Source: Bacillota bacterium (lineage in GTDB: Bacteria > Bacillota_I > Bacilli_A > RFN20 > CAG-826). From it: a stretch of DNA of 64,000 bases. The translations under genes and the position numbers were made by a program. Positions 6,882-16,562 of this stretch are shown here, in pieces. The stretch covers positions 248,001-312,000 of the forward strand of contig JAEWMX010000015.1 of the NCBI GenBank assembly GCA_023393065.1. Direction: 5' to 3'. The notes under the pieces are model-generated. The model made no database searches. It worked only from the letters and a program-made list of their open reading frames with translations, and was not told the origin of the DNA. Numbering within the stretch: position 1 is the stretch's first letter; the number at the start of each line of letters is the position of its first letter.

Positions 6882-8366
6882 TTAATCCTTTATCTTAAAC
6901 ATCATTGTAGCAGCGACAGCTTGCTTCCATCCCTCGTATTTTTTCGAAGCGAGCTTCTCATCCATTTTCGGTTGATAGGTGGCCTGAAGACAATGGTATT
7001 TCTCAATTTCCTTCATGTTTTTCCAAAAACCACTTCCTAAACCCGCCATATAGGCGACGCCAAGAGATGTCGTTTCTAAACATTGTGGCAGCCGTATTTC
7101 GCAACGAAGAATGTCGGCTTGAAATTGTAGTAACAGTTTGTTTTTCGTCGCCCCGCCATCGACTCTTAACGCCGAAACGTCAGCGTGTGCTTCTTCTTTC
7201 ATGACTTCAATAACATCCTTGGACTGATAGGCAATCGCTTCTAAAGAAGCGCGAACAAAGTGGGATTTGTTCGTTCCGCGCGTAATGCCAAACACCGCAC
7301 CCCGCGCTTCGTTGTCCCAGTAAGGTGTTCCAAGTCCGACGAAAGCCGGGACGATATAGACGCCCTGTGAGTCGTCGACTTTTCGAGCTATGCGTTCACT
7401 TTCATCGCTTGTGTTAATCAAATTCATCGATTCGCGGAGCCATTGGACCACCGCTCCTCCGACAAAGACGCTGCCTTCAAGAGCGTAATTGACACGATTG
7501 CCAATCTGCCAAGCGACAGTTGTCAGCAATCCATTTTTCGAAAGGATGGCTTGTTCGCCGGTATTCATCAGAGCGAAACAACCAGTTCCATAAGTATTTT
7601 TTAAATCGCCAGCTTTGAAACACGCCTGTCCAAAAAGGGCGGCTTGCTGATCGCCACAAACACCATAAATGTGGACATTTTTCGAAAAGAAGCTGGCGAT
7701 GCCGTAGTCTGCGCTTGATGGTTTTATTTCAGGGAGCAAAGATTTCGGAATGTTGAAGAGCTTTAGTAATTCTTCGTCCCAATCCATCTTAAATATGTTA
7801 AAAAACATCGTTCGAGAAGCGTTGCTGGGATCAGTGGCGTGAACCCGCCCTTTAGTCATGTTATAGATAAGCCAAGTATCGACGGTGCCGAACATCAATT
7901 CTCCGGCCTCAGCCCTCTTTTGAGCACCGGGAACTTTATCGAGGATATATCGGACTTTGGATGCGCTGAAATATGGGTTTATTAATAAGCCGGTTTTTTG
8001 ATGAATTAATTCACGGTGTTCAGCAATTTTCTGGCAATAAGGGAGTGATTGACGCGACTGCCAAACGATGGCGTTATTTATCGGCCTTCCCGTTTTTCGA
8101 TCCCAAATAATTGTCGTCTCGCGCTGATTGGTAATTCCGATGGCCGCGATGTCATCCATCGTTTTATGAGAGACGACGAGCAATTCGTTAACGACATCGA
8201 TGACGCTGACCCAAAGTTGTAAGGCATCCTGTTCGACCCACCCTGGTTTCGGATAGTGACATGTCACGGCGCGGACGGCGCTGAAGCACAGATTACCCTC
8301 GTGATTAAAAAGAAAGGCCCGCGTCGATGTCGTTCCTTGATCTATTGCCAACACATATTTATCCAT
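6882..8366 (-). CDS. glpK: Glycerol kinase
   Basis: 494 residues, the usual length. FGGY-family features are clear: N-terminal AIDQGTTSTRAFLF phosphate loop, NQRETTIIWD, GDQQAALFGQ and a C-terminal DGGATKN. It converts glycerol and ATP to glycerol 3-phosphate. In many Bacillota GlpK proteins a YHFYG-type segment just before GDQQAALFGQ carries the histidine phosphorylated by HPr. Here the segment reads ASFFSKNVHIYGVC, so that site looks absent. GAGGAAGAG precedes the ATG. It is the first gene of a two-gene operon with the DUF5677 gene. Confidence 0.95.
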   Translation of the reverse strand: MDKYVLAIDQGTTSTRAFLFNHEGNLCFSAVRAVTCHYPKPGWVEQDALQLWVSVIDVVNELLVVSHKTMDDIAAIGITNQRETTIIWDRKTGRPINNAIVWQSRQSLPYCQKIAEHRELIHQKTGLLINPYFSASKVRYILDKVPGAQKRAEAGELMFGTVDTWLIYNMTKGRVHATDPSNASRTMFFNIFKMDWDEELLKLFNIPKSLLPEIKPSSADYGIASFFSKNVHIYGVCGDQQAALFGQACFKAGDLKNTYGTGCFALMNTGEQAILSKNGLLTTVAWQIGNRVNYALEGSVFVGGAVVQWLRESMNLINTSDESERIARKVDDSQGVYIVPAFVGLGTPYWDNEARGAVFGITRGTNKSHFVRASLEAIAYQSKDVIEVMKEEAHADVSALRVDGGATKNKLLLQFQADILRCEIRLPQCLETTSLGVAYMAGLGSGFWKNMKEIEKYHCLQATYQPKMDEKLASKKYEGWKQAVAATMMFKIKD

Positions 8367-8386
8367 CGTTTCTCTTCCTCTAGACT

Positions 8387-8413
8387 ATTATAGCAATAAT
8401 GTTATGCATTATT
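8387..8413 (-). promoter_or_regulatory. glpK promoter with inverted repeat
   Basis: Minus-strand extended -10 TGCTATAAT (TATAAT at 8387-8392). The inverted repeat AATAATG/CATTATT (8395-8401 and 8407-8413) occupies the region where the spacer would be. The -35 is poor, consistent with an extended -10 promoter and a possible operator. Confidence 0.5.
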
Positions 8414-8763
8414 AGTCTCTTTCGTCAGTTTTCATAGTTTATGCAAATAATTTGAGGCATCTCGCTTTTGTTGCGTTCTCATCGAGTTAATTGTATTTTT
8501 TGAATCACTGCCTAACAATAAATTCGCATGAAGTTTTGCAATAATCTTGAAATGTTTACTTGTTTAAAACCACTCGCGCTAGATTCTTTGCGTGGTTAAT
8601 GCATTTTAATTGCATTTACTTCGGAAATTTTAGTTATTGATACTTTTTACTAAACATCTTGTCTTTTTATTTTGACTAAGATATATTTACGTTTGTGTCA
8701 ACAAAATCAACAAGTTTATTATTTATATAATAGACTGTAAAATTATTAGTGTAGGTAAGGTAA
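8414..8763 (+). promoter_or_regulatory. Upstream region of the nuclease genes
   Basis: AT-rich stretch without a gene. It holds two inverted repeats, AACCAC/GTGGTT (8568-8573 with 8592-8597) and AATGCA/TGCATT (8598-8603 with 8611-8616), and a -10 box TATAAT at 8726-8731 without a convincing -35. GTAGG and AAGG ahead of the ATG at 8764 provide ribosome binding. Confidence 0.4.
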
Positions 8764-11298
8764 ATGAAATTAAATAAAAAGAAGTCAGTAAAATTCTTAA
8801 CGCTATTAGGAAGCATCAGCCTCCTATCTATCATTTTTGCGGGCGCAAGCAGTTATTTCTTTGATTCCACACCGGTTTCGGCATTAGGAACATACCGCTC
8901 TTCGACCCCGACAACAATTGACCCATCCAACGCCACTGACTCACAAATTAGATCTTATTATAGTTCTTTGAATGGTCTTTCTATTAATGAAAGAAAAGGT
9001 AATAATCTTTTAAAAAATTTAAAGCCGATTTTAGCAAACGGTAGTTATTATTACTCATATGCTAAAACATGGGATGTATTTATGATTACGGACCGTGATT
9101 GGGTTCAATCTCCATTAGCTTCATATAGTGGATATTCTTATAGCGATAATCCTTATGTAAGACTTCTTTATAGAAACGACAACGGCACTCCGACTGCTGC
9201 GCATTTTGACGATACACATGGTACATATATTGACCGTGAACATGTATGGCCGCAGTCGAGAGGCTTCGGTGCCGAAACCGCAACAGGACCAGCCGGAACC
9301 GATGTTCACCACTTAATACTTGGTGACAGTGTTAATAATCAACAAGGGCATAACAACTATGCTTGGGGTGATGAAGATCACGGAATAGTGCCGACTCCAA
9401 TTGGAACTGTCGCAAGAAATAACAACACCGGTATTAGGTGGACGGCGATAGACAAATATGGCGGCAGTGACAGCATTTATGAACCGCAAGATTCCGATAA
9501 GGGCGACATTGCTCGCGCCGTCTTCTACATGGCCGCAAGATATAACAACTGGGCAGGAACCACCGGAGCAATCTCAGACTTCGAGCCTTTCCTTCAAGTC
9601 ACTGATGAAATTTATGATAGTGGCGAAGGAACCGTTTATTCAACTGATACAACGCCTATCAATATGGGGATACTTTCTACTCTCCTAAAATGGCATGAAC
9701 AAGATCCAGTTGATAGTTATGAAATCCATCGCAATAACCTGATCTATTTTAATTTTCAAAACAATCGGAATCCGTTTATCGATTTCCCAGAATGGGTTGA
9801 TGCTGTATATGGTTCCGAAAGTAAATATGCAACTCCTGGCAGCGATGTCATTAACGGCTACAATCAAACTAATATTTTAATTACGAGCATAATGTTGAAT
9901 CATGAGACGCTTACTTTGACCTCTGGAGGTTCAACGGCGACACTCAGTGCCGACATTCTTCCGGTTGATGCCACCAATAAGAATTTAAACTGGACATCAA
10001 ATAACGAAGCCGTTGCCACTGTCAGCAACGGAGTCGTTACCCCATTAGGCGTCGGAACTGCAACCATAAGTGCTGTGGCAACCGATGGGTCCGGTTTGAG
10101 CGACACCTGCCAAGTGACAGTCGTTTCCGAATATGAGAAGGTTCTTGAGTATATTGAGGTAACGAATTATAGCGGAACCGCCCCATTTGGATCTACTTAC
10201 AATACTGATGATATCGTGGTTACTGCGCATTACGATGATTACTCTTTTGAAACGGTAAGTGGCGAAGCGACGATAAACGAACCTGATACTTTAGTTCTTG
10301 GAGAGCAGACCATCAGTGTTACTTATGGTGGAAAAACGACTTATTACATTGTCGATGTAACAAACGAAGGCGCGGTTTTTGCTCCTAGTCAGGCAACCGA
10401 TCTCATCATCTCTGAATATATCGAAGGTTCAAGTAACAATAAATACATAGAAATTTACAACAAAACGGGTGGCGTAATTGATTTATCGGATTACGAACTT
10501 CAATTATTCTCAAATGGTGCAAGCAGTCCTTCAAGCAATATCGCCCTTTCTGGTACTTTGAATGATGGAGCAGCTAAGGTCTATAAAAATAGCAGTGCCG
10601 CCTTATCTTTACCAGCCGGAGTTTCTGCCGTTGACAATTCTGCCGTCAATTTCAATGGCGATGATGCTGTTGCTCTATACAAAATATCAACGTCGAGTTT
10701 CGTCGATATTTTTGGCGTAATCGGCGTTGATCCTGGCTCGGCTTGGAGCGGGGGTGACGTTACGACAATCAATGTCACTCTTGTTAGAAAATCATCAGTA
10801 TCATCAGGAGTTACGACGAACCCAGAAACATTTGATCCTTCTGCTGAATGGATTCAATACCCCAATGACACAACTTCATATCTTGGCTCTCACACCATGA
10901 CTTTGTCGCCTGCGGTTACCGACTTAAATCAAGCTGAAGCTTGGGCAAATTATTTCTTAAGCGAGACTTCGGCCCAATGCCAGTTGCAAGCACCACAAGA
11001 CGAAGACGACTGGTTAAGACTTGATAATGAGTACAATTACATGACCGTTGCTGCAAAAGCATATTATACGGAAAGCGGAGCCACAAGCATCATAATAAGT
11101 GCCGTCGCCCGTTATCAAGCCATCATCAGTGCTCATCCGGAAAACGAACCATTCATTGCTGGCTTACCGACAGGTGCTTCTGTATCAATTCCTAATGATA
11201 GCATCGAAAAATCGACACTAATCATTCTTGTGATTGTTTCCGGAATTGGTTTAGCGTTTTTCCTTGTTAGAGAAACGAAGAACAAAAAGATTTCATAA
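8764..11298 (+). CDS. Secreted modular endonuclease I with Ig-like and lamin-tail domains, membrane-anchored
   Basis: 844 residues. N-terminal signal segment (about 1-42), then an endonuclease I (EndA/NucM-type His-Me finger) domain, about 60-320, with REHVWPQS near residue 157 and TDVHHL near 179. Next come a BIG2 Ig-like domain (about 375-452), a BIG3-like domain (461-533) and a lamin-tail domain (547-706, starting LIISEYIEGS). A C-terminal region (719-803) is shared with two other proteins of the window. It ends in a transmembrane helix (818-835) and a basic tail. It would cut extracellular DNA or RNA while tethered to the cell. Nuclease-plus-lamin-tail architectures are known from DNA-degrading Izemoplasma-type bacteria. 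A second nuclease gene follows after 60 bp. Confidence 0.9.
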   Translation: MKLNKKKSVKFLTLLGSISLLSIIFAGASSYFFDSTPVSALGTYRSSTPTTIDPSNATDSQIRSYYSSLNGLSINERKGNNLLKNLKPILANGSYYYSYAKTWDVFMITDRDWVQSPLASYSGYSYSDNPYVRLLYRNDNGTPTAAHFDDTHGTYIDREHVWPQSRGFGAETATGPAGTDVHHLILGDSVNNQQGHNNYAWGDEDHGIVPTPIGTVARNNNTGIRWTAIDKYGGSDSIYEPQDSDKGDIARAVFYMAARYNNWAGTTGAISDFEPFLQVTDEIYDSGEGTVYSTDTTPINMGILSTLLKWHEQDPVDSYEIHRNNLIYFNFQNNRNPFIDFPEWVDAVYGSESKYATPGSDVINGYNQTNILITSIMLNHETLTLTSGGSTATLSADILPVDATNKNLNWTSNNEAVATVSNGVVTPLGVGTATISAVATDGSGLSDTCQVTVVSEYEKVLEYIEVTNYSGTAPFGSTYNTDDIVVTAHYDDYSFETVSGEATINEPDTLVLGEQTISVTYGGKTTYYIVDVTNEGAVFAPSQATDLIISEYIEGSSNNKYIEIYNKTGGVIDLSDYELQLFSNGASSPSSNIALSGTLNDGAAKVYKNSSAALSLPAGVSAVDNSAVNFNGDDAVALYKISTSSFVDIFGVIGVDPGSAWSGGDVTTINVTLVRKSSVSSGVTTNPETFDPSAEWIQYPNDTTSYLGSHTMTLSPAVTDLNQAEAWANYFLSETSAQCQLQAPQDEDDWLRLDNEYNYMTVAAKAYYTESGATSIIISAVARYQAIISAHPENEPFIAGLPTGASVSIPNDSIEKSTLIILVIVSGIGLAFFLVRETKNKKIS

Positions 11299-11358
11299 GG
11301 AGTCTAAGCGTATCGACATTCGAAAAACTGGCTCATGCCCTTCAATCAAGAGGTACAA

Positions 11359-14300
11359 ATGAATATTGAATCAAAACATCACATACTTGGATTAATATCC
11401 ACTTTCGTTCTCAGCACATTGCTACTAATCGCCATTCCTGCGACCATTATAGCTAACAGCCCAAAGCCTCAGGAAGTTTCGGCTGTGACAATAATTACGG
11501 CAAAATCATCAGATCAATATATATCTGATTATTATTCGTCTATTAGCGATAGCCAAACCGGATTGGCTTTAGCGGCCAGCCTTGAATCGCGACTGCAGAG
11601 CGAAAGAACTTCCAGCTTTTCATATGGTTCGCTGCAGACGACGGCTTTTCCATACACCGATGTCGATCCCAATCGTCCTAATGACGGTTATATCGTAAGT
11701 TTTTACTCCGGAACACCTGTCAATGGATATGTCGGAATGAATAAGGAACACACATGGCCGAATTCCCATGGTGGAGGATATATCGAAAACGATCCACACA
11801 TGGTTAGACCGACATTGACTAGCGAAAATTCCGCTCGTGGCAACGCCTACTATGCCGATTCGCCTTCTCAAGGCTGGGATCCCAACTCTTTTGGCAACGA
11901 TAAATATCGAGGGATTGCTGCTCGGATTATTTTTTATGGTGCGGTTATCGGTTATACGGAAGGCCTTCGATTAGAAGATGTCGGCTTTGTGTCCGGATCC
12001 GGAAATGGCGGCAGGATGGGCAAGCTCAGCGACCTGCTGACTTGGAATTTCCAATACCCAATTGATCAAAGTGAAATAATTAGAAATGAAACGCTCGATT
12101 CGTCACTAAACTATAATCGCAACCCATTTATCGATAATCCTTCATATGCTTGCCGCATTTGGGGCAGCACAAATTCCACTACACAAAGTATTTGCACAGC
12201 TCAAAATGTTGAACCGACATCCATCAGTATATCCCCGAACACCGCAACGGTGAACATGGGGTCAACAGTTGATTTGACAATTGGTGTGACGCCAAGCAAC
12301 GCTAATAATAGCGTTACCTGGTCAACGAATAATTCTAATGTAGCTACGGTCAGCAACGGAACAGTCACTCCCGTCGGTGTCGGCCAAGCCACGATTACTG
12401 CCACTTCCACTGTTAATACTAGTATTAAGGGAACTGCAACTATAACGGTCACTAATGAAACAATCGCCGTTTCTTCTATCAGCCTAAATAAATCTAGCGA
12501 AAGCCTTGCAGTAGGTAACACAACAACACTTGTCGCGACAATTAGCCCAAGCAATGCCTCTAATAAGAACGTCACTTGGTCTTCAAGCAACCCCGGCGTG
12601 GCTTCGATAAATTCGAGCACAGGTCTTATTACGGGGCTTTTGGCCGGTACCACGACGATTACTGTCACGACGGTTGATGGAAATAAAACTGATACATGTT
12701 TATTGACTGTCAACGTGGCCACGAATAAAACTGCCACTTACACAATATCCGCAAAAAACACGCTCACCCTGACTGGGGAAGCCCCTTCTGAATCTTCTGC
12801 TAGCATAGTTGAAACATATTCGACATCAACGCAAATTACTGGCGGGAACTCGCAAACAGTAACCCTATCGGGATGGAATAATCTTCGCATTACCGGCATT
12901 ACTCTTTCAATGAAATCTAATAGCGGTTCTGGCGCCGGCAATTTTACTTATTCAGTGAATAATGGATCCGATTTTACAACGCAAATCGCCACAGCGGGTT
13001 TTAACACACCAAACTGGTATGGGTCTTGGAGCACCTCGCCTGTTCCAATTGAGATGACAGGATTAGATATCGAGGCATCAACTTCAAATCTAATTTTTAA
13101 AATATCTGCGACCGCTAATTCACTCTATTGCTATTCATACTCTTTCACATATGAGCAAATCGTCACTTCGAAAACGCTTTCTAGCATCGCGGTGACGACA
13201 CAGCCTGCCAATAAAATCTATGATGAAGGTGAGTCTTTTAATCCAGAAGGACTGGTCATAACCGCCACATATAGCGATAGCAGTATCAATGATGTTACGA
13301 GCGGCTGTACATATTCTCCTGACCCTTTAACGCTAGGAACAACATCGGTAACTGTTTCTTATACCGAAGGTTTGACAAAGACTACAACTATCAGTGGAAT
13401 CATAGTAAACGCGGTTACCATTTCAAGCATTGCGGTAAAGACTCCGGCGTCAACGACAACTTTCACCATAGGTAGTACTTTTAATGCTAGCGGATTAGCT
13501 ATAACCGTCACCTATTCAAACGAAACAACCGAAGATTTGACGACAGGTTTTGAAGTTACTGGCGTCGACACGAGCAAACTTGGCCAGCAAACCGCCATCA
13601 TTACTTATGGAAGCAAGACGACTTCTTATACTGTTAATGTCACCAATAACAACGCCAGTGTTTCGAGTGGTTCGGGTTCAAATGCAACTGATTTATTCAT
13701 CTCCGAATATATTGAAGGAAACATTGGCAACAATAAGGCGTTAGAAATTTTTAATGGAACTGGATCAGCCGTGTCACTTGCCAATTATACTGTGGCTTTA
13801 TATTCCAACGGCGCGACTTCTGCTACATCTACTGAATCGTTATCAACATTTGCTTCAACTCTTGAAAACGGTCAAGTATTGTCAATAGTTAATTCTGACT
13901 CTACCGCTGCATTTAAAGTCGGAAATTACATCACCTCCACCGTCACTTACTTTAATGGAAATGACGCTGTTGCCTTGCTTAAAAACGGAACGGCTATTGA
14001 TGTCATTGGCGTCATTGGCGAAGATCCCGGCACAGCTTGGACTGATGGAACTAAAAGCACCGCGAACAAAACGCTCGTCAGATCAAGTTCGATTACCTCT
14101 CCTAATGCTACTTTCACTTTCTCGGAATGGGACGCTTATGCCGCCGATACATCAACATACATTGGATCGCATGATTTTGACTCTGGCCCAACTCTCGGTG
14201 ATATCACCGCTTCCGAACAAGCGATTGCTTGGGCCCAATATTTCTTGAATACAACAGGACCGACTTGCTTAGCGATGACCGGAAGTTTCTCCTCATATTG

Positions 14301-14607
14301 GACGGATCTCGCCGATGAATATGGCTATATGGTCATTGAAGCCAAAGATATATTTGTCGAAAATGCCGAGAGCGATGCGACCATCGCTAACGCCAAGGCA
14401 CGGTACGAATATATAGTTCAAAAATATGGAATGGCTAATTTCGTCACTGATGGATCTGGAGCAAAGATGATTCCTACCGAGGTCACAAATCACATTTCAA
14501 AAGAAAATGATTTGATGGTTATCATTGCCATTATTACAATCTTCTCGGGGGCATCGGTTTGCGCTGCGCTTTTGTTGCGAAACAAAAAGCGGAGTTCACT
14601 ACACTAA
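11359..14607 (+). CDS. Second secreted modular endonuclease I, membrane-anchored
   Basis: 1082 residues. The ATG at 11359 is preferred to 11335 because AGAGG lies 6 nt before it. Order: signal segment (1-35), endonuclease I domain (about 40-285; NKEHTWPNSHGG near 130 and DPHMVRPT near 147), two BIG2 domains (288-368 and 373-453), a beta-rich domain of unknown type (459-603), two BIG3-like domains (610-684 and 689-763), a lamin-tail domain (778-940, LFISEYIEGN), the shared C-terminal region (950-1033), a transmembrane helix (1051-1071) and a basic tail. The catalytic domain differs clearly from the upstream paralogue (DPHMVRP against TDVHHL), suggesting two subfamilies and perhaps different substrate preference. 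Probably co-transcribed with the first nuclease. Confidence 0.9.
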   Translation: MNIESKHHILGLISTFVLSTLLLIAIPATIIANSPKPQEVSAVTIITAKSSDQYISDYYSSISDSQTGLALAASLESRLQSERTSSFSYGSLQTTAFPYTDVDPNRPNDGYIVSFYSGTPVNGYVGMNKEHTWPNSHGGGYIENDPHMVRPTLTSENSARGNAYYADSPSQGWDPNSFGNDKYRGIAARIIFYGAVIGYTEGLRLEDVGFVSGSGNGGRMGKLSDLLTWNFQYPIDQSEIIRNETLDSSLNYNRNPFIDNPSYACRIWGSTNSTTQSICTAQNVEPTSISISPNTATVNMGSTVDLTIGVTPSNANNSVTWSTNNSNVATVSNGTVTPVGVGQATITATSTVNTSIKGTATITVTNETIAVSSISLNKSSESLAVGNTTTLVATISPSNASNKNVTWSSSNPGVASINSSTGLITGLLAGTTTITVTTVDGNKTDTCLLTVNVATNKTATYTISAKNTLTLTGEAPSESSASIVETYSTSTQITGGNSQTVTLSGWNNLRITGITLSMKSNSGSGAGNFTYSVNNGSDFTTQIATAGFNTPNWYGSWSTSPVPIEMTGLDIEASTSNLIFKISATANSLYCYSYSFTYEQIVTSKTLSSIAVTTQPANKIYDEGESFNPEGLVITATYSDSSINDVTSGCTYSPDPLTLGTTSVTVSYTEGLTKTTTISGIIVNAVTISSIAVKTPASTTTFTIGSTFNASGLAITVTYSNETTEDLTTGFEVTGVDTSKLGQQTAIITYGSKTTSYTVNVTNNNASVSSGSGSNATDLFISEYIEGNIGNNKALEIFNGTGSAVSLANYTVALYSNGATSATSTESLSTFASTLENGQVLSIVNSDSTAAFKVGNYITSTVTYFNGNDAVALLKNGTAIDVIGVIGEDPGTAWTDGTKSTANKTLVRSSSITSPNATFTFSEWDAYAADTSTYIGSHDFDSGPTLGDITASEQAIAWAQYFLNTTGPTCLAMTGSFSSYWTDLADEYGYMVIEAKDIFVENAESDATIANAKARYEYIVQKYGMANFVTDGSGAKMIPTEVTNHISKENDLMVIIAIITIFSGASVCAALLLRNKKRSSLH

Positions 14608-14652
14608 TATTTGACTATTTTTAGTTAACTGATTTCGAACTATATGTAATAC

Positions 14653-14679
14653 AAAAGTGGGAATCGATCCCACTTTTTT
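14653..14679. terminator. Bidirectional terminator between nuclease 2 and the aminopeptidase gene
   Basis: Ten-bp stem AAAAGTGGGA/TCCCACTTTT with a 5-nt loop, T-run on the plus side and A-run on the other. It can end both converging transcripts. Confidence 0.8.
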
Positions 14680-14700
14680 ACGACTAAAATGTTGTATCGG

Positions 14701-15954
14701 TTATTTGGTCGCCATAATTTTTTCGATATCGGCGACTTCTTTAAGAATATCTTTTGATAGGTTCTCGCATCCAGTTTCGGTAATCAGCACATCGTCTTCG
14801 ATGCGAATGCCTATTTTTAACGATCGAAAGTAAAGGCCTGGTTCAACCGTGATGACCATGCCCGGTTCAAGAGGACGGTCGTGATCGGCGACATCGTGGA
14901 TATCGAGGCCGAGGTGATGGGAGACACCGTGATAATAGACGCCGACAATATCATCTTTATCTTTGATAAATCCCTTTAGGGCGCACTCCGCGGCTAGATA
15001 ATCGGTAGCGAACTTTTGCAGCTCTTTTAGCGTCAAGCCAGGACGGGCAAAATTAATGACGGCTTTGTTACATCCCAAAACAATTTCGTAAAGAATTTTT
15101 TGTTTTGGCAGAAATTTGCCATTGATGGGAAAAGTCCGTGAGATATCAGCGCTATAATAATGTTTTCTCGCCCCTAAATCGAGAAGCACCAAATCGCCAT
15201 TGTTGAGCAATTCACTAGGATTAGGATAGTGGAGGATAACGGCGTTTTTCCCACCGGCGACAATCGTATCAAAGGCGATGCTGGCATTATCTTCGCCAAT
15301 CGCGTATTCAAAGGTGTTGCGAACATTGTATTCATAGAGGCCCGGACGCAAATTCAACAGGATATTCTTAATGCCTAAATCAGTCGTCTTAATCGCCTCG
15401 CGCATCAAGTTGATTTCGGCGGCGGATTTAACCATCCGCATCGATGTGATCAAAGGATGGACATCCTCAAAGTTCACATCTTCGCGCTTTAATTTTAATT
15501 CGTCGCGAAGATCGCGAGTCGTATATGAGTCTTTAATTTTTAACTCAGCTTCAAGGTCGAGATATAATGTCGAAAGCTGGCCTAGATCGCCGTCTTCGCT
15601 CAAGGCTGAATCGAGTTTTGCGCCAAATGAATTAGTAAAAAGGACATTGCTTATCCCACTTAGATTACGGGCTTGTTCAATCGTCAACCGAACACCGGTC
15701 CACTTCTCCTTGCGCTCATCGTATTCATCAATGAATAAGTAGGTTCTTCTTTCACCGCACGATTTGACGAGCATAACGACCGAGTTTTCTTGATCGATAC
15801 CGGTCAGATAGTAGAAATTGCGATTCACCGTATATGCGAAATGGTCGTTGGACATCTTGCGCCCGACCCCGGCGTAAACGACGACGAAAGAGTCGTCTTC
15901 AATTAAATCGAAAAGGCGGTCCCTTCTTTGCGTATACTCACTTGCTTCAATCAT
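14701..15954 (-). CDS. Xaa-Pro aminopeptidase (M24B)
   Basis: 417 residues, cytoplasmic metallopeptidase that removes N-terminal residues ahead of proline. An N-terminal creatinase-like domain is followed by the pita-bread catalytic domain. Metal ligands are visible: Asp in LLDLGA, Asp in SADISRTF, His in YYHGVSHHLG, Glu in TVEPGLY and Glu in GIRIEDD. The ATG at 15954 has AAGGAG 7 nt upstream; an in-frame TTG at 15960 is less likely. It overlaps the end of the YigZ gene by 8 bp, so they form an operon. Confidence 0.92.
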   Translation of the reverse strand: MIEASEYTQRRDRLFDLIEDDSFVVVYAGVGRKMSNDHFAYTVNRNFYYLTGIDQENSVVMLVKSCGERRTYLFIDEYDERKEKWTGVRLTIEQARNLSGISNVLFTNSFGAKLDSALSEDGDLGQLSTLYLDLEAELKIKDSYTTRDLRDELKLKREDVNFEDVHPLITSMRMVKSAAEINLMREAIKTTDLGIKNILLNLRPGLYEYNVRNTFEYAIGEDNASIAFDTIVAGGKNAVILHYPNPSELLNNGDLVLLDLGARKHYYSADISRTFPINGKFLPKQKILYEIVLGCNKAVINFARPGLTLKELQKFATDYLAAECALKGFIKDKDDIVGVYYHGVSHHLGLDIHDVADHDRPLEPGMVITVEPGLYFRSLKIGIRIEDDVLITETGCENLSKDILKEVADIEKIMATK

Positions 15955-16558
15955 TTTCAATCTCCTTTAAATAACGCTTTTCTGGCACGAGAAGGTCGAT
16001 TTTACCGTTTCCTTGCAAGAATTGCCGTAAAAATTCTTCAGCGTTTTCCTCGCTTAGAAGCTTAATCTTAATGGTATCGCTAAAGATGGCATTTTCCAAG
16101 ATGTAAGAGCGCTTTTTTGCTTCGTTAAGCAAGGGCTCATAGTCGCTATAAGAAATGTTAAGTCGATAGGCAAAAAGCTTGGCGATTCGATACTTCTCCG
16201 CCGAACTTAAGGTTGCGTTGGCGATGTTGACATAAGTTCTTAGCAACCGCGAGGCTCCTAAGAGCGTGCCTCCGAAATAGCGAATGACCACAATTAAGGT
16301 TTCATCGTATTCACCGCGCTTGAGCAGTTCAAGAAGGGGACGGCCGGCCGTCTTTGAAGGCTCACCGTCATCAAAGCCTTTTTCTTCCTGTCCGATGACA
16401 TAGGCATAGCAATAGTGTTTAGCTTTGGGGTATTGCTTGCGAACAGCTTTGAGAAAGGCTTCGACTTCGAAGGTATTTTGAACGTGAAAAGTCACGCTGA
16501 TAAAGCGTGACTTATCTATGATAAGGGATGAAGAATATGAATCGAGGATCGTCCGCAT
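15947..16558 (-). CDS. yigZ: YigZ/IMPACT-family protein (UPF0029)
   Basis: 203 residues. The N-terminal Impact domain is marked by DDGEPSKTAGRPLLELL and VVIRYFGGTLLG, and a C-terminal DUF1949-like domain follows. The family is linked to regulation of translation and to proteolysis, but the bacterial role is not settled. It ends with TGA, which shows that TGA is a stop codon here. It lies 4 bp after the giant membrane-protein gene and overlaps the aminopeptidase gene, so the three are co-directional and probably co-transcribed. Confidence 0.88.
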   Translation of the reverse strand: MRTILDSYSSSLIIDKSRFISVTFHVQNTFEVEAFLKAVRKQYPKAKHYCYAYVIGQEEKGFDDGEPSKTAGRPLLELLKRGEYDETLIVVIRYFGGTLLGASRLLRTYVNIANATLSSAEKYRIAKLFAYRLNISYSDYEPLLNEAKKRSYILENAIFSDTIKIKLLSEENAEEFLRQFLQGNGKIDLLVPEKRYLKEIEND

Positions 16559-16562
16559 CTTA

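Noticed and set aside
11335..11358. Upstream ATG of the second nuclease
   Set aside because: The next ATG has AGAGG 6 nt before it and leads straight into the signal segment.
8764..14607. Bacteriocin or toxin role for the nucleases
   Set aside because: No immunity gene is adjacent, and the lamin-tail/Ig-like build with anchors fits nutrient nucleases better.
15947..15949. TGA reassigned to tryptophan, as in many Mollicutes
   Set aside because: TGA ends the YigZ gene at the family's normal length, and all tryptophans in conserved motifs are TGG.
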